From NCBI RefSeq assembly GCF_025965585.1, contig NZ_JAOPWR010000547.1:1-40792 (forward strand): a stretch of 40,792 nt of DNA, given 5' to 3'. Positions 1-8,374 of this stretch are shown here, piece by piece. Made by a program: the position numbers and the translations under genes. This DNA comes from Pseudonocardia sp. GTDB taxonomy: Bacteria > Actinomycetota > Actinomycetes > Mycobacteriales > Pseudonocardiaceae. The notes under the pieces were generated by a model. That model was not told the origin of the DNA. It made no database searches and saw only the letters and a list, made by a program, of their open reading frames with translations. Each line of letters opens with the position of its first letter. Position 1 is the stretch's first letter.

Positions 1-3
1 GCG

Positions 4-1755
4 TCAAGGGCCGACCAGCGCGGCCGGCACGTCGACCAGCCGGCTGCGCAGGTACTCCCCCAGCCCCTTGGCCTGCGGGTCGGGCCGGGTCGACGACGCG
101 ACGCCGTCGCCGAGCAGCCCGTGCACCACGACGTTCAGCGCGCGCAGGTTGGGCAGCGCGAACCGCTCGATCCGCAGGACGGCGGCCTCCGGCCCGAGCA
201 GCTCCCGGAGCCGGTCGACGGTGAGGTGCTCCTGCAGCCAGGCGTAGGAGTCGTCGTCGCGCGTCCAGAGGCCGACGTTGGCGTTGCCGCCCTTGTCGCC
301 CGACCGCGCGCCGCACAGCCGCCCCAGCGGCACCCGCTGCGTCGGCCCTTCGCTCGGCACCCCGAGACGCACTTGTGCGCCCGGGTGGGAAGAGCCAGCG
401 GTGGTGGGCGGTGATGCGTCCGGGTGGGCAGAGCACAGGGGCGGGTCAGCGATGGCGCGGCGCTCCCCGTCGGGCAGGACCACCGTCTGCGTCACCGCCG
501 TGCGCGGCACCGCCGCGGGCCGGTAGACGCCGAACGCCGACTCGGCCGAGGGCGGGGTGGTGGTGTGGAAGCCCGCGTAGCCGCCCAGCGCCAGCTCCAT
601 CGTGGCGTTGGAGAAGGCGCGGCCGACCTTGCGCGGGTCCGGGTCCTTGACCGTGACGCGCAGGTGCGCGGTGGCCTCGGCGTTGGACGCGGCGTCGGGA
701 CGGTCGAAGCGCAGCAGCCGGGTGTCGACCTCGGCGAACCGGTCACGGCCACCGAGCACCTCGAACAGCAGCGACTCGGCGTGGGCGGCCTTGGCCTCGA
801 TGTCGAGGCCGGTGAGCACGAGCGTCATGGTGTTGCGGAAGCCGCCGACGTCGTTGAGCGCCACCTTGAGCGTCTCCGGCGGCGGACTGCCGTGGGTCCC
901 GGTGATCGCGACGCGGTGCTGGGCCTCCTGGGTCACAGCGAGCGTGTCGAAGTGCGTGGTGACGTCCGGGCCCAGGTAGGCGGGCTCGGCGATCTCGTAG
1001 AGCAGCTGCGCGGTGACCGTGCCGACGGAGACGAGCCCGCCCGTTCCGGGGTGCTTCGTGATGACCGACGAGCCGTCGGCCGCGACCTCCGCGATCGGGA
1101 AGCCCGGGTAGCGGCGGTTGGTGATCTCGTCGAGGAACGCGTAGTTGCCGCCCGTGGCCTGGGGGCCGCACTCGATGACGTGCCCGGCCGCGACGGCGCC
1201 GGCCAGCGCGTTCCAGTCGTCGGTCGCCCAGCCGTGCCACCACGCCGCGGGCCCGACGACGAGCGAGGCGTCGGTGACCCGGCCGGTGACGACCACGTCC
1301 GCGCCCGCGCCGAGCGCCTCCGCGATGCCCCAGCCGCCGAGGTAGGCGTTGGCCGACACGGGCTTCCCGCTCACGGCGGGGGTGATCGCGTCGAGGGAGC
1401 CGCGCAGGTCGTCGCCCTCGACGTGGGCGACCTTCGCGTCGAGCCCCAGCGTCGCGGCGACCTCGCGGATCGCCGCTGCCAGCCCGGCGGCGTTCAGCCC
1501 GCCCGCGTTGGACACGATCTTGATCCCGCGCTCCAGGCAGGTGCCGAGCACGTCCTCGACCTGCGTGAGGAACGTCTTCGCATATCCGGTGGCCGGGTCC
1601 TTGGCCTGCGCCTTCGCGAGGATGAGCATCGTGAGCTCGGCGAGGTAGTCGCCGCACAGGACGTCGATCGGCCCGCCGTCCACCATCTCGCGCGCGGCCT
1701 TGATGCGGTCGCCGTAGAAACCCGAGCAGTTGCCGATGATCACCGGTCTCGTCAT
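4..1755 (-). CDS. AtuA-like protein (DUF1446 plus AtuA C-terminal domain)
   Basis: The 583-residue product starts MTRPVIIGNCSGFYGDR, typical of the acyclic terpene utilisation protein AtuA (DUF1446). The DUF1446 body covers about residues 1-450. A C-terminal AtuA-like domain begins near the ARSGDKGGNANVGLW motif, so both domains are fused in one chain. AtuA proteins sit in geranyl/citronellyl catabolic clusters, but their biochemical step is not firmly established. I chose the ATG at 1755 because its ATGA overlaps the upstream gene's stop and residues before it are not family-like. It is the last gene of the operon running from 11136 to 4. The family call is secure; the reaction is unknown. 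Confidence 0.88.
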   Translation of the reverse strand: MTRPVIIGNCSGFYGDRIKAAREMVDGGPIDVLCGDYLAELTMLILAKAQAKDPATGYAKTFLTQVEDVLGTCLERGIKIVSNAGGLNAAGLAAAIREVAATLGLDAKVAHVEGDDLRGSLDAITPAVSGKPVSANAYLGGWGIAEALGAGADVVVTGRVTDASLVVGPAAWWHGWATDDWNALAGAVAAGHVIECGPQATGGNYAFLDEITNRRYPGFPIAEVAADGSSVITKHPGTGGLVSVGTVTAQLLYEIAEPAYLGPDVTTHFDTLAVTQEAQHRVAITGTHGSPPPETLKVALNDVGGFRNTMTLVLTGLDIEAKAAHAESLLFEVLGGRDRFAEVDTRLLRFDRPDAASNAEATAHLRVTVKDPDPRKVGRAFSNATMELALGGYAGFHTTTPPSAESAFGVYRPAAVPRTAVTQTVVLPDGERRAIADPPLCSAHPDASPPTTAGSSHPGAQVRLGVPSEGPTQRVPLGRLCGARSGDKGGNANVGLWTRDDDSYAWLQEHLTVDRLRELLGPEAAVLRIERFALPNLRALNVVVHGLLGDGVASSTRPDPQAKGLGEYLRSRLVDVPAALVGP

Positions 1756-2546
1756 GCGAACTCCCCCGCCTTGCGTCCGGTGCCGGCGTCCCCCGCGAAC
1801 GCCTGCGCGAACGTCATCCACTCCGTCGCGACCGGGCCGGTGATCACCAGCGCGGTGTCCTCGCGGTGCCGGCGCTGGGTGACCGCCAGGCAGAAGTCCA
1901 GGGCCGGCCCGCTGATCTGGTCCTCGGCCCCCTCCGGCCCCCACGTCCAGCGGGCGCCGCTGGGGGCGTCGAGCTCGACGCGGACGGGCGACGTGCTCAC
2001 CTCACGGCCGTTCACCAGGTAGCTGTAGGCCCGCGCGCCGATGCCGATGTGGGCCACGTGGCGCAGCCGGTCGGTGGGCTCGCGCTGAACGCCGACGGTG
2101 TCGGCCACGTCCTGCCCGTGCGCCCACGTCTCCATGATCCGGGCGGTCAGCGACGACGCCGCGCTCATGGCCGGGCCGAACCACGGCACGCGCAGCGACG
2201 GGTCCAGCGGCCGGAACGACGCGATCAGCCGGGCCCGGGCGTCGTCGAACCAGGCGAGCAGCTCCGCGCCGGACTTGCCGCGGTGCTGCTCGGCGATCGC
2301 GTCCGGGCTCACCCCGCCGGCGGCGACGATCTTCTCCAGCTCGGCACGGAAGGCGTCGGGATCGGTGGCCGACTGCACGGCCACGTCGTCGAACGCCGCG
2401 AGGTGCGACACCTGGTCGCCGATCGCCCAGCCGGCCGCCGGCGTGGCGCGGCGCCAGTCGTCCTCCGACAGCGGGGCGAGCAGGCCCCGCAGGACCGCCG
2501 ACTCCGCGGCCAGGTCGTCGGCCAGCGCGTCCATGGACACCGGCAT
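1752..2546 (-). CDS. TIGR03084-like metal-binding protein, DinB/maleylpyruvate isomerase fold
   Basis: This 264-residue protein resembles the actinobacterial TIGR03084 family, related to mycothiol-dependent maleylpyruvate isomerase and DinB four-helix bundles. His48 (in VSHLAAFDD), Glu139 and His143 (in METWAHGQD) have the spacing expected of the metal-binding triad in mycothiol-dependent maleylpyruvate isomerase. A mycothiol- or metal-dependent transformation of a pathway intermediate is plausible but unproven. The ATG at 2546 is preferred; the open frame upstream does not read like protein. It lies 2 bp after the crotonase gene and shares ATGA with the AtuA-like gene, so the three are probably co-translated. 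Confidence 0.8.
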   Translation of the reverse strand: MPVSMDALADDLAAESAVLRGLLAPLSEDDWRRATPAAGWAIGDQVSHLAAFDDVAVQSATDPDAFRAELEKIVAAGGVSPDAIAEQHRGKSGAELLAWFDDARARLIASFRPLDPSLRVPWFGPAMSAASSLTARIMETWAHGQDVADTVGVQREPTDRLRHVAHIGIGARAYSYLVNGREVSTSPVRVELDAPSGARWTWGPEGAEDQISGPALDFCLAVTQRRHREDTALVITGPVATEWMTFAQAFAGDAGTGRKAGEFA

Positions 2547-2548
2547 CG

Positions 2549-3313
2549 CTATCGTCCCTTCCACACGGGTGCGCGCTTCTCGCGGAAGGCACGCGGCCCC
2601 TCCTGGGCGTCCTCGGAGAGGTACACCGGTTCCCAGATCTCCTCGGCCAAGCGGTAGGCCTCGCTCAGCGGGTGCTCCGCCGAGAGGTACGCCGTGGCCT
2701 TGGCCGCCCGCACCGACAGCGGTGCGTTGGCCGCGATCCGCTCGGCCAGGCTCTGGACGTGGTCGCGCAGCTCGCACGTGGGCACGACGTCGTTGACGAG
2801 CCCCACCTCGTGCGCGCGGCGGGCCGTCAGCGGGTCACCGGTGAGCAGCATCTGCAGCGCGACCCGCGGCGGCACCAGCCACGACAGCGGGGCAGCCCAC
2901 GGGGCGCCGCGGCCGACCTTGACCTCGCTCACGCCGAACGCCGCGTGCTCGGCGGCCACCACGAGGTCGCACTGCTGCGTGAGCAGGAACCCGCCGGCCA
3001 GCGCGGCGCCGTTCACCGCGGCGATCGTGGGCTTCGAGACGTCGACGGTGCGGCCCGGCTGCGGCACGAAGTCCGGCGGCGGCACCGTCAGGGCGTCCGC
3101 GGCCATCTCCTTGAGGTCTCCGCCCGCGCAGAACGCCTTCTCGCCCGCGCCGGTCAGCACCAGCACGCGCGCGTCGTCGTCGGCGCCGAACCGCTGCATC
3201 CCGGCGAGCAGGCCCTCCCGCACGGCCCGGTTCAGCGCGTTGCGGGCCTCGGGACGGTCGATCGTCAGCCAGGCCACGCCGTTCTCGACCTCGTATCGGA
3301 CGACGTCCGTCAC
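2549..3313 (-). CDS. enoyl-CoA hydratase/isomerase family protein
   Basis: This 254-residue crotonase-family protein has the usual N-terminal strand motif (WLTIDRPEARNALN), the oxyanion-hole segment FCAGGDLKE and the second CoA-site loop AAVNGAALAGG. In the stretch that normally carries the first catalytic glutamate (GGGxE) it has Leu. The second position, in FGVSEVKVG, keeps Glu. A hydratase with modified chemistry is possible, for example a counterpart of the isohexenylglutaconyl-CoA hydratase AtuE; this is inference from context. The GTG start at 3313 overlaps the ligase stop as GTGA. In the operon it directly follows a ligase and the carboxylase genes. Confidence 0.85.
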   Translation of the reverse strand: MTDVVRYEVENGVAWLTIDRPEARNALNRAVREGLLAGMQRFGADDDARVLVLTGAGEKAFCAGGDLKEMAADALTVPPPDFVPQPGRTVDVSKPTIAAVNGAALAGGFLLTQQCDLVVAAEHAAFGVSEVKVGRGAPWAAPLSWLVPPRVALQMLLTGDPLTARRAHEVGLVNDVVPTCELRDHVQSLAERIAANAPLSVRAAKATAYLSAEHPLSEAYRLAEEIWEPVYLSEDAQEGPRAFREKRAPVWKGR

Positions 3314-4812
3314 GGGAACATCCTCCGCAGCTCGGGCCGGTTGAGCTTGCCGCTGCCGGTGCGCGGCAGCGCGTCGACGATCTCGATGCGGCGGGGCCGG
3401 TGCATACCCCGCAGGTTCGGGTCGGTGGCGCAGTACGCGGCGATCTCCTCGACCGTGACGCCCTCGCGGCTGGGCACGACCACCGCCGTGACCTGCTCCA
3501 CCCACCGCTCGTGCGGCGTGCCGATCACCGCGACCTCGGCCAGGTCCGGGCAGTCGGCCAGGTGCTCCTCGACCATCTGCGGGAAGATGTTCTCCCCACC
3601 CGAGATGATCATGTCGTCGATGCGGTCGACGTAGTAGAGGTATCCGTCCGCATCGCGGGACATGAGGTCGCCGGTGCGGAACCAGCCGTCGGACCACTTC
3701 TCCTCGATCAGCTCCGGCAGGTTCCAGTAGCCGGGGGTGACGGCATCGCCCTGCACCCACAGCTCGCCCACCTCACCGTCCTCCTTGACGTCGGTGGCGG
3801 TCGTCGGCGAGACCAGCCTGGTGCGCACCACCTGCTCCAGTGGACGGCCCATCGAGTCGGGCCGTCGCGTGTCGCCGGCCGCGTAGGAGACGACGAGCCC
3901 GCTCTGCTCGGTCTGCCCGTAGATCTCGACGCCCTCGATACCCGTGCCCGCGGCCAGCCGGTCGATCGACGCGGTCGGGGTGCGCGAGCCGCCGAACATG
4001 CAGATGCGGAACGAGTCGAGCACGACGGGCGCGCCGACCGTGCGGTTGCCGACGTCGATCATCATCGTGGCGATGAGCCCACCGTAGGTGGGGCGCAGCC
4101 GCCGGGCCAGGTCGATCCAGACCAGCGGGTCCCACCTCGCCATGAACGTGATCTGCCCGCCGCGCAGCAGTACCGGCAGGCTCGCGAGCTGCAGCCCGCC
4201 GACGTGGAACAGCGGCATGCAGTTGAGCACGTGGTCGGCGGAGGTGATCTCGTAGAGGTCGACCACCCCGTCGACCTGGGCGGTGATGTTGCGGTGGGTC
4301 TGCCGCACGCCCTTGGGCACACCGGTGGAGCCGGACGTGTACATGATCAGTGCGTCGTCGCGGTCGAGCCGCGGCACGACGGTGTGCACGGGCTCGTGTG
4401 CGGCCACGGCCTCGGCGAACCCGCCGCCCGCGCCGGTGGTGAGCAGCCGGACGGGCGCCCCGGCGAGCAGCGACTCCAGCCGGGCGACGTCCCCGGGCAG
4501 CACCACGAGGTGGGTGACCCCCGAGTCGGTGATCGCGAAGCGCAGGGCGGCCTCGGGAAACATGTAGTTCAGCGGCACCCCCACCCCGCCCGCCTGCCAG
4601 ACGCCGAGCAGACCCGTGAGGTACTCGAGGGTGTTGGGCAGGAAGAACCCGACCCGGTCACCCGGCGCCATGCCCTCGGCGTGCAGGTACGCGGCGAACC
4701 GGCCGCCGATCTCCGTGAAGTGGCCGTAGCCGATCTCCTCGTCGTCCAGGCGCAGGGCGACCTGCCCGGCATGGTCGGCTGCCGCGCGGCGCAGCAGGTT
4801 CGCGATGTTCAT
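3310..4812 (-). CDS. AMP-dependent acyl-CoA synthetase
   Basis: This 500-residue member of the ANL adenylating superfamily would activate a carboxylic acid to its CoA thioester through an acyl-adenylate. The P-loop-like motif YTSGSTGVPKG is at about residues 158-168, YGQTE is near 300, and GWFRTGD with the hinge region DRIDDMIISGGENIFP lies around 375-410. The catalytic lysine is in LPRTGSGKLNR near the C-terminus. All core motifs look intact. ATG at 4812 overlaps the carboxylase alpha stop (ATGA), and its own TGA overlaps the next GTG. The substrate cannot be read from sequence; operon context suggests a branched or terpenoid-type acid. Confidence 0.92.
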   Translation of the reverse strand: MNIANLLRRAAADHAGQVALRLDDEEIGYGHFTEIGGRFAAYLHAEGMAPGDRVGFFLPNTLEYLTGLLGVWQAGGVGVPLNYMFPEAALRFAITDSGVTHLVVLPGDVARLESLLAGAPVRLLTTGAGGGFAEAVAAHEPVHTVVPRLDRDDALIMYTSGSTGVPKGVRQTHRNITAQVDGVVDLYEITSADHVLNCMPLFHVGGLQLASLPVLLRGGQITFMARWDPLVWIDLARRLRPTYGGLIATMMIDVGNRTVGAPVVLDSFRICMFGGSRTPTASIDRLAAGTGIEGVEIYGQTEQSGLVVSYAAGDTRRPDSMGRPLEQVVRTRLVSPTTATDVKEDGEVGELWVQGDAVTPGYWNLPELIEEKWSDGWFRTGDLMSRDADGYLYYVDRIDDMIISGGENIFPQMVEEHLADCPDLAEVAVIGTPHERWVEQVTAVVVPSREGVTVEEIAAYCATDPNLRGMHRPRRIEIVDALPRTGSGKLNRPELRRMFP

Positions 4813-6779
4813 GAGCCGCTCCCGTCGTCGACGACCGCGAGCACCTGGCCGGTGTCCACCTGATCGCCCGGAGCCACGTGCAGCTCCGTGACCGTGCCGT
4901 CCACGGGAGCCACCACGGTGTGCTCCATCTTCATCGCCTCCAGGACGACGAGCGGCTGTCCCGCGGTGACGGCGGCGCCGGGCTCGGCGAGCACCCGCAC
5001 CACCCCACCGGGCATCGGGGCGAGCAGCGACCCCGCGTGCGCGACGGCGTTGGGGTCGGCGAACCGGGGCACCTCCGCCAGCGCCGAGGAGCCGTCGGGC
5101 CCGTCGACGTACGCGACGCCGCCGACCCGGTGCACGGCGTAGGCGCGGCGGACCCCGCCGACCTCCAGCGCGACGGCGTCCGGAGCCGCCGACAGCAGCC
5201 GCGCGTCGAGCGGTTCACCGTCGACCGTGACGCGCAGGCCGTCCCGCGAGAGCCGGTAGCCGACCTCGAGGGTCTCCTCCCCCACCGTGTAGCTCACGCG
5301 CTGCAGGGCGGAGGCCACGTTGCGCCAGCCCGAGGGCAGCGTGCCCAGCACGCGCGCCCCGTCGCGGTTGCCGGCCTGCGTGGCGAGCGCGGCGGCCGCC
5401 GCGTGCGTCGCCACGGACGGCGTCGCCGCCAGCGTGGCCGGATCGTGCCTGGTCAGGTACCCGGTGTCGGTGCCGCCCGCGAGGAACTCCTCCTCGCGGA
5501 GAATCCCGACCAGCAGGTCCCGGTTCGTCGTGACGCCGTGCAGCTGCGCGTCCTGCAACGCGCGGGCGAGCCTGCGGGCGGCGTCGGCGCGGGTGGGGCC
5601 GTGGGCGATGACCTTGGCCAGCATCGGGTCGTAGGCCGTGCCGACCACCGACCCGTCGACGACGCCGGTGTCGACGCGGATGCCCGACGAGGGCGCGATG
5701 CGGCAGCGGTGCAGCGTGCCGGTGGCGGGCAGGAACCCCGCGGGGACGTCCTCGGCGTAGAGCCGGACCTCGATGGCGTGCCCGTCGATGCGGGCGCCGG
5801 TGACGGATTCGGGCAGCGGATCGCCCTCGGCCACCCGCAGCTGCACCTCCACGAGATCGAGCCCGGTGACCAGCTCGGTGACCGGGTGCTCGACCTGCAG
5901 CCGGGTGTTGACCTCGAGGAAGTGGAACGCGCCCTTCGCGTCCAGCACGAACTCGACGGTGCCGACGCCCGTGTAGCCCAGCGCCTTGCCCGCCGCGACG
6001 GCCGCCGCGCCCAGCTCCGCGCGCAGTGCGTCGTCGACGGCCGGGGACGGCGCCTCCTCGACGATCTTCTGGTAGCGACGCTGGATGGAGCACTCGCGCT
6101 CGAACAGGTGCACGACGGTGCCGTGGGTGTCGCCGACGATCTGCACCTCGACGTGACGCGGGTCGACGACGAACCGCTCCAGGAACACCGTGCCGTCGCC
6201 GAACGCGGACGCGGCCTCGCGCCGCGCCCCGTCGACGGCGTCGGTGAGCTCGTCGGGCGTGTGGACGACACGCATGCCGCGCCCGCCGCCGCCGAACGCG
6301 GCCTTGACCAGCACCGGGAAGCCGATCGCGGCGGCGACCGCGGCGAGGTCCGTGCTGTCGGTGATCGTGGCGCCCGGCAGCACGGGCACCCCGGCCGCCT
6401 CCATCAGCGCCTTGGCCTCCACTTTGGAGCCCATCGACGCGATGGCCTCCGGCGGCGGCCCGACGAACGTGACACCGGCGGTGGCGCACTCGCGCGCGAA
6501 GCCGGCGTTCTCCGAGAGGAAGCCGTAGCCGGGGTGGATCGCGTCGGCCCCGGTGGCCTTCGCCGCGGCGAGGACGAGGTCCCCACGCAGGTAGGTGTCG
6601 CCGGGGGCGGACCCGGGCAGCCGCACGGCCTCGTCCGCGAGCGCGACGAACGGGGCGTCGGCGTCCGGGTCGGAGAACACGGCGACCGTCGAGATGCCCA
6701 GCGCGTGGGCGGTGCGCATGACGCGGGCGGCGATCTCGCCGCGGTTGGCGATCAGAAGCTTCTGGATCATGCCGCTCAC
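4809..6779 (-). CDS. acyl-CoA carboxylase alpha subunit (biotin carboxylase + BCCP)
   Basis: The 656-residue protein carries a biotin carboxylase module: N-terminal KLLIANRGEIAARV, the ATP-grasp glycine loop FGGGGRGMRVV, and EVNTRLQVEHPVTE. A C-terminal biotin carrier domain contains EAMKMEH, with the biotinylated lysine at about residue 617. Length and order match the alpha subunits of methylcrotonyl-, geranyl- and propionyl/acyl-CoA carboxylases. It would load CO2 onto biotin for the beta subunit encoded immediately upstream. Start: GTG at 6779 overlaps the beta-subunit stop (GTGA); an ATG three codons later (6770) is an alternative. Specificity between methylcrotonyl- and geranyl-type substrates is not resolved. 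Confidence 0.93.
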   Translation of the reverse strand: MSGMIQKLLIANRGEIAARVMRTAHALGISTVAVFSDPDADAPFVALADEAVRLPGSAPGDTYLRGDLVLAAAKATGADAIHPGYGFLSENAGFARECATAGVTFVGPPPEAIASMGSKVEAKALMEAAGVPVLPGATITDSTDLAAVAAAIGFPVLVKAAFGGGGRGMRVVHTPDELTDAVDGARREAASAFGDGTVFLERFVVDPRHVEVQIVGDTHGTVVHLFERECSIQRRYQKIVEEAPSPAVDDALRAELGAAAVAAGKALGYTGVGTVEFVLDAKGAFHFLEVNTRLQVEHPVTELVTGLDLVEVQLRVAEGDPLPESVTGARIDGHAIEVRLYAEDVPAGFLPATGTLHRCRIAPSSGIRVDTGVVDGSVVGTAYDPMLAKVIAHGPTRADAARRLARALQDAQLHGVTTNRDLLVGILREEEFLAGGTDTGYLTRHDPATLAATPSVATHAAAAALATQAGNRDGARVLGTLPSGWRNVASALQRVSYTVGEETLEVGYRLSRDGLRVTVDGEPLDARLLSAAPDAVALEVGGVRRAYAVHRVGGVAYVDGPDGSSALAEVPRFADPNAVAHAGSLLAPMPGGVVRVLAEPGAAVTAGQPLVVLEAMKMEHTVVAPVDGTVTELHVAPGDQVDTGQVLAVVDDGSGS

Positions 6780-8374
6780 ATCCGGAAGACGCCGAAGCCA
6801 CGACGGCCGGCGACGGTGTTCGAGTGGACGGCCGAGAGCGAGAGCCCCAGCACGGTGCGGGTGTCACGGGGATCGATGATCCCGTCGTCGTAGAGCCGGG
6901 CGGTGACGTAGAACGAGTGCGACTCGGCCTCGATCTGCGCCTCGATCGCCGCGGTCCGCTTCGCATCGGCGGCGTCGTCGAACGGCTTGCCCTGCGAGGC
7001 GGCCGAGGCCTTCCCCACGATCGACATGACGCCGGCGAGCTGCGCTGCTCCCATGACCGCGAGCTTGGCCCCCGGCCAGGCGAACATCAACCGTGGGTCG
7101 TAGGCGCGTCCGGACATGCCGTAGTTGCCGGCGCCGAACGAGCTGGCCATGTTGACCGTCAGGTGCGGCACCTGGCTGTTGGTGACGGCGTTGATCATCT
7201 TGGCGCCGTCCTTGATGATCCCGCCCTGCTCGTAGGCCGTGCCGACCATGTAGCCGGTGGTGTTCTGCAGGAAGATCAGCGGAGTGTCGGTCTGGTTGGC
7301 CAGCAGGATGAACTCGGTGGCCTTCTTGGCCTCCTCGCTGAACAGCACGCCGCGGTGGTTGGCGAGGATCCCCACCGGATAGCCGTGGATCCGCGCCCAG
7401 CCCGTGACGAGCGACGTGCCGTAGAGCGGCTTGTACTCGTCGAAGTCCGAGCCGTCGACGGTGCGGGCGAGGATCTCGCGCGGATCGAACGGCACCTTGG
7501 TGTCGGCCGGGACGATGCCGAGGATCTCGTCCGGGTCGTAGCGCGGCGGGGCGGGGTTCCGCGACGGCGCGGGCCCGAGCTTGTGCCAGTTGATGCGCGT
7601 CATGATCTCGCGGCCGATGCGGATGGCGTCGTGCTCGTCGACGGCGAAGTAGTCCGACAGGCCCGAGACCCGGCTGTGCATCTCCGCACCGCCGAGCGAC
7701 TCGTCGTCGGCGTCCTCACCGGTGGCCATCTTGACCAGCGGCGGGCCGCCGAGGAACACCTTGGCGCCCTTGTCGACGAGCACCGCGTAGTCGCACATGC
7801 CCGGCACGTACGCGCCGCCCGCCGTGGAGTTGCCGAACACCAGCGCGACGGTCGGGATGGCCATCGACGACAGCTCGGTGAGCTCGTGGAAGATCCGCCC
7901 CGCCGGGACGAACAGGTCGGCCTGGGTGGGCAGGTCCGCCCCGCCCGACTCGACGAGGTTGATCACCGGCAGCCGGTTGACCCGCGCGATCTCCAGCGCC
8001 CGCAGCGTCTTGCGCAGCGAGTAGGGGTTCATCGACCCACCGCGCACGGTCGGGTCGTGGGTGATGATCACGCACTCGACGCCGGACACCACCCCGATGC
8101 CGGTGATCTCGCTGGCCCCCACCGTGAACTCGGTGCCCCACGCGGCCATCGGGGAGAGCTCGAGGAACGGGCTGTCCGGGTCGAGCAGCAGCTCCAGACG
8201 CTCCCGGGCCGGCAGCTTGCCGCGGTCACGGTGGCGCTTCATGTACCGCTCACCACCGCCCGCGACGGCCAGGTCCAGCTGCTCCTGCATCTGGTCGAGC
8301 ACCGCGAGCTGGGCCTTCCGGTACGACGCGTACGTCTCCGACGAGGTGTCCAGCAGGGACTTCAGGACGGGCAT
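6776..8374 (-). CDS. acyl-CoA carboxylase beta subunit (carboxyltransferase)
   Basis: This 532-residue carboxyltransferase has both crotonase-like halves: N-terminal GGSMNPYSLRKTLRALEIA and VFGNSTAGGAYVPGMCDY, and C-terminal NTTGYMVGTAYEQGGIIKDG and SSFGAGNYGMSGRAYDPR. The latter pattern is typical of the methylcrotonyl/geranyl-CoA carboxylase branch rather than the propionyl branch. It transfers carboxyl from biotin on the alpha subunit to an enoyl-CoA. The ATG directly abuts the preceding ligase TGA with no spacing, and its stop overlaps the alpha-subunit GTG, which suits equimolar expression. The branch assignment is from motif memory, not an alignment. Confidence 0.92.
   Translation of the reverse strand: MPVLKSLLDTSSETYASYRKAQLAVLDQMQEQLDLAVAGGGERYMKRHRDRGKLPARERLELLLDPDSPFLELSPMAAWGTEFTVGASEITGIGVVSGVECVIITHDPTVRGGSMNPYSLRKTLRALEIARVNRLPVINLVESGGADLPTQADLFVPAGRIFHELTELSSMAIPTVALVFGNSTAGGAYVPGMCDYAVLVDKGAKVFLGGPPLVKMATGEDADDESLGGAEMHSRVSGLSDYFAVDEHDAIRIGREIMTRINWHKLGPAPSRNPAPPRYDPDEILGIVPADTKVPFDPREILARTVDGSDFDEYKPLYGTSLVTGWARIHGYPVGILANHRGVLFSEEAKKATEFILLANQTDTPLIFLQNTTGYMVGTAYEQGGIIKDGAKMINAVTNSQVPHLTVNMASSFGAGNYGMSGRAYDPRLMFAWPGAKLAVMGAAQLAGVMSIVGKASAASQGKPFDDAADAKRTAAIEAQIEAESHSFYVTARLYDDGIIDPRDTRTVLGLSLSAVHSNTVAGRRGFGVFRM

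Noticed and set aside
424..2022. Long plus-strand open frame opposite the AtuA-like gene.
   Set aside because: Low-complexity shadow of high-GC codon usage; the minus strand encodes a clear protein family.
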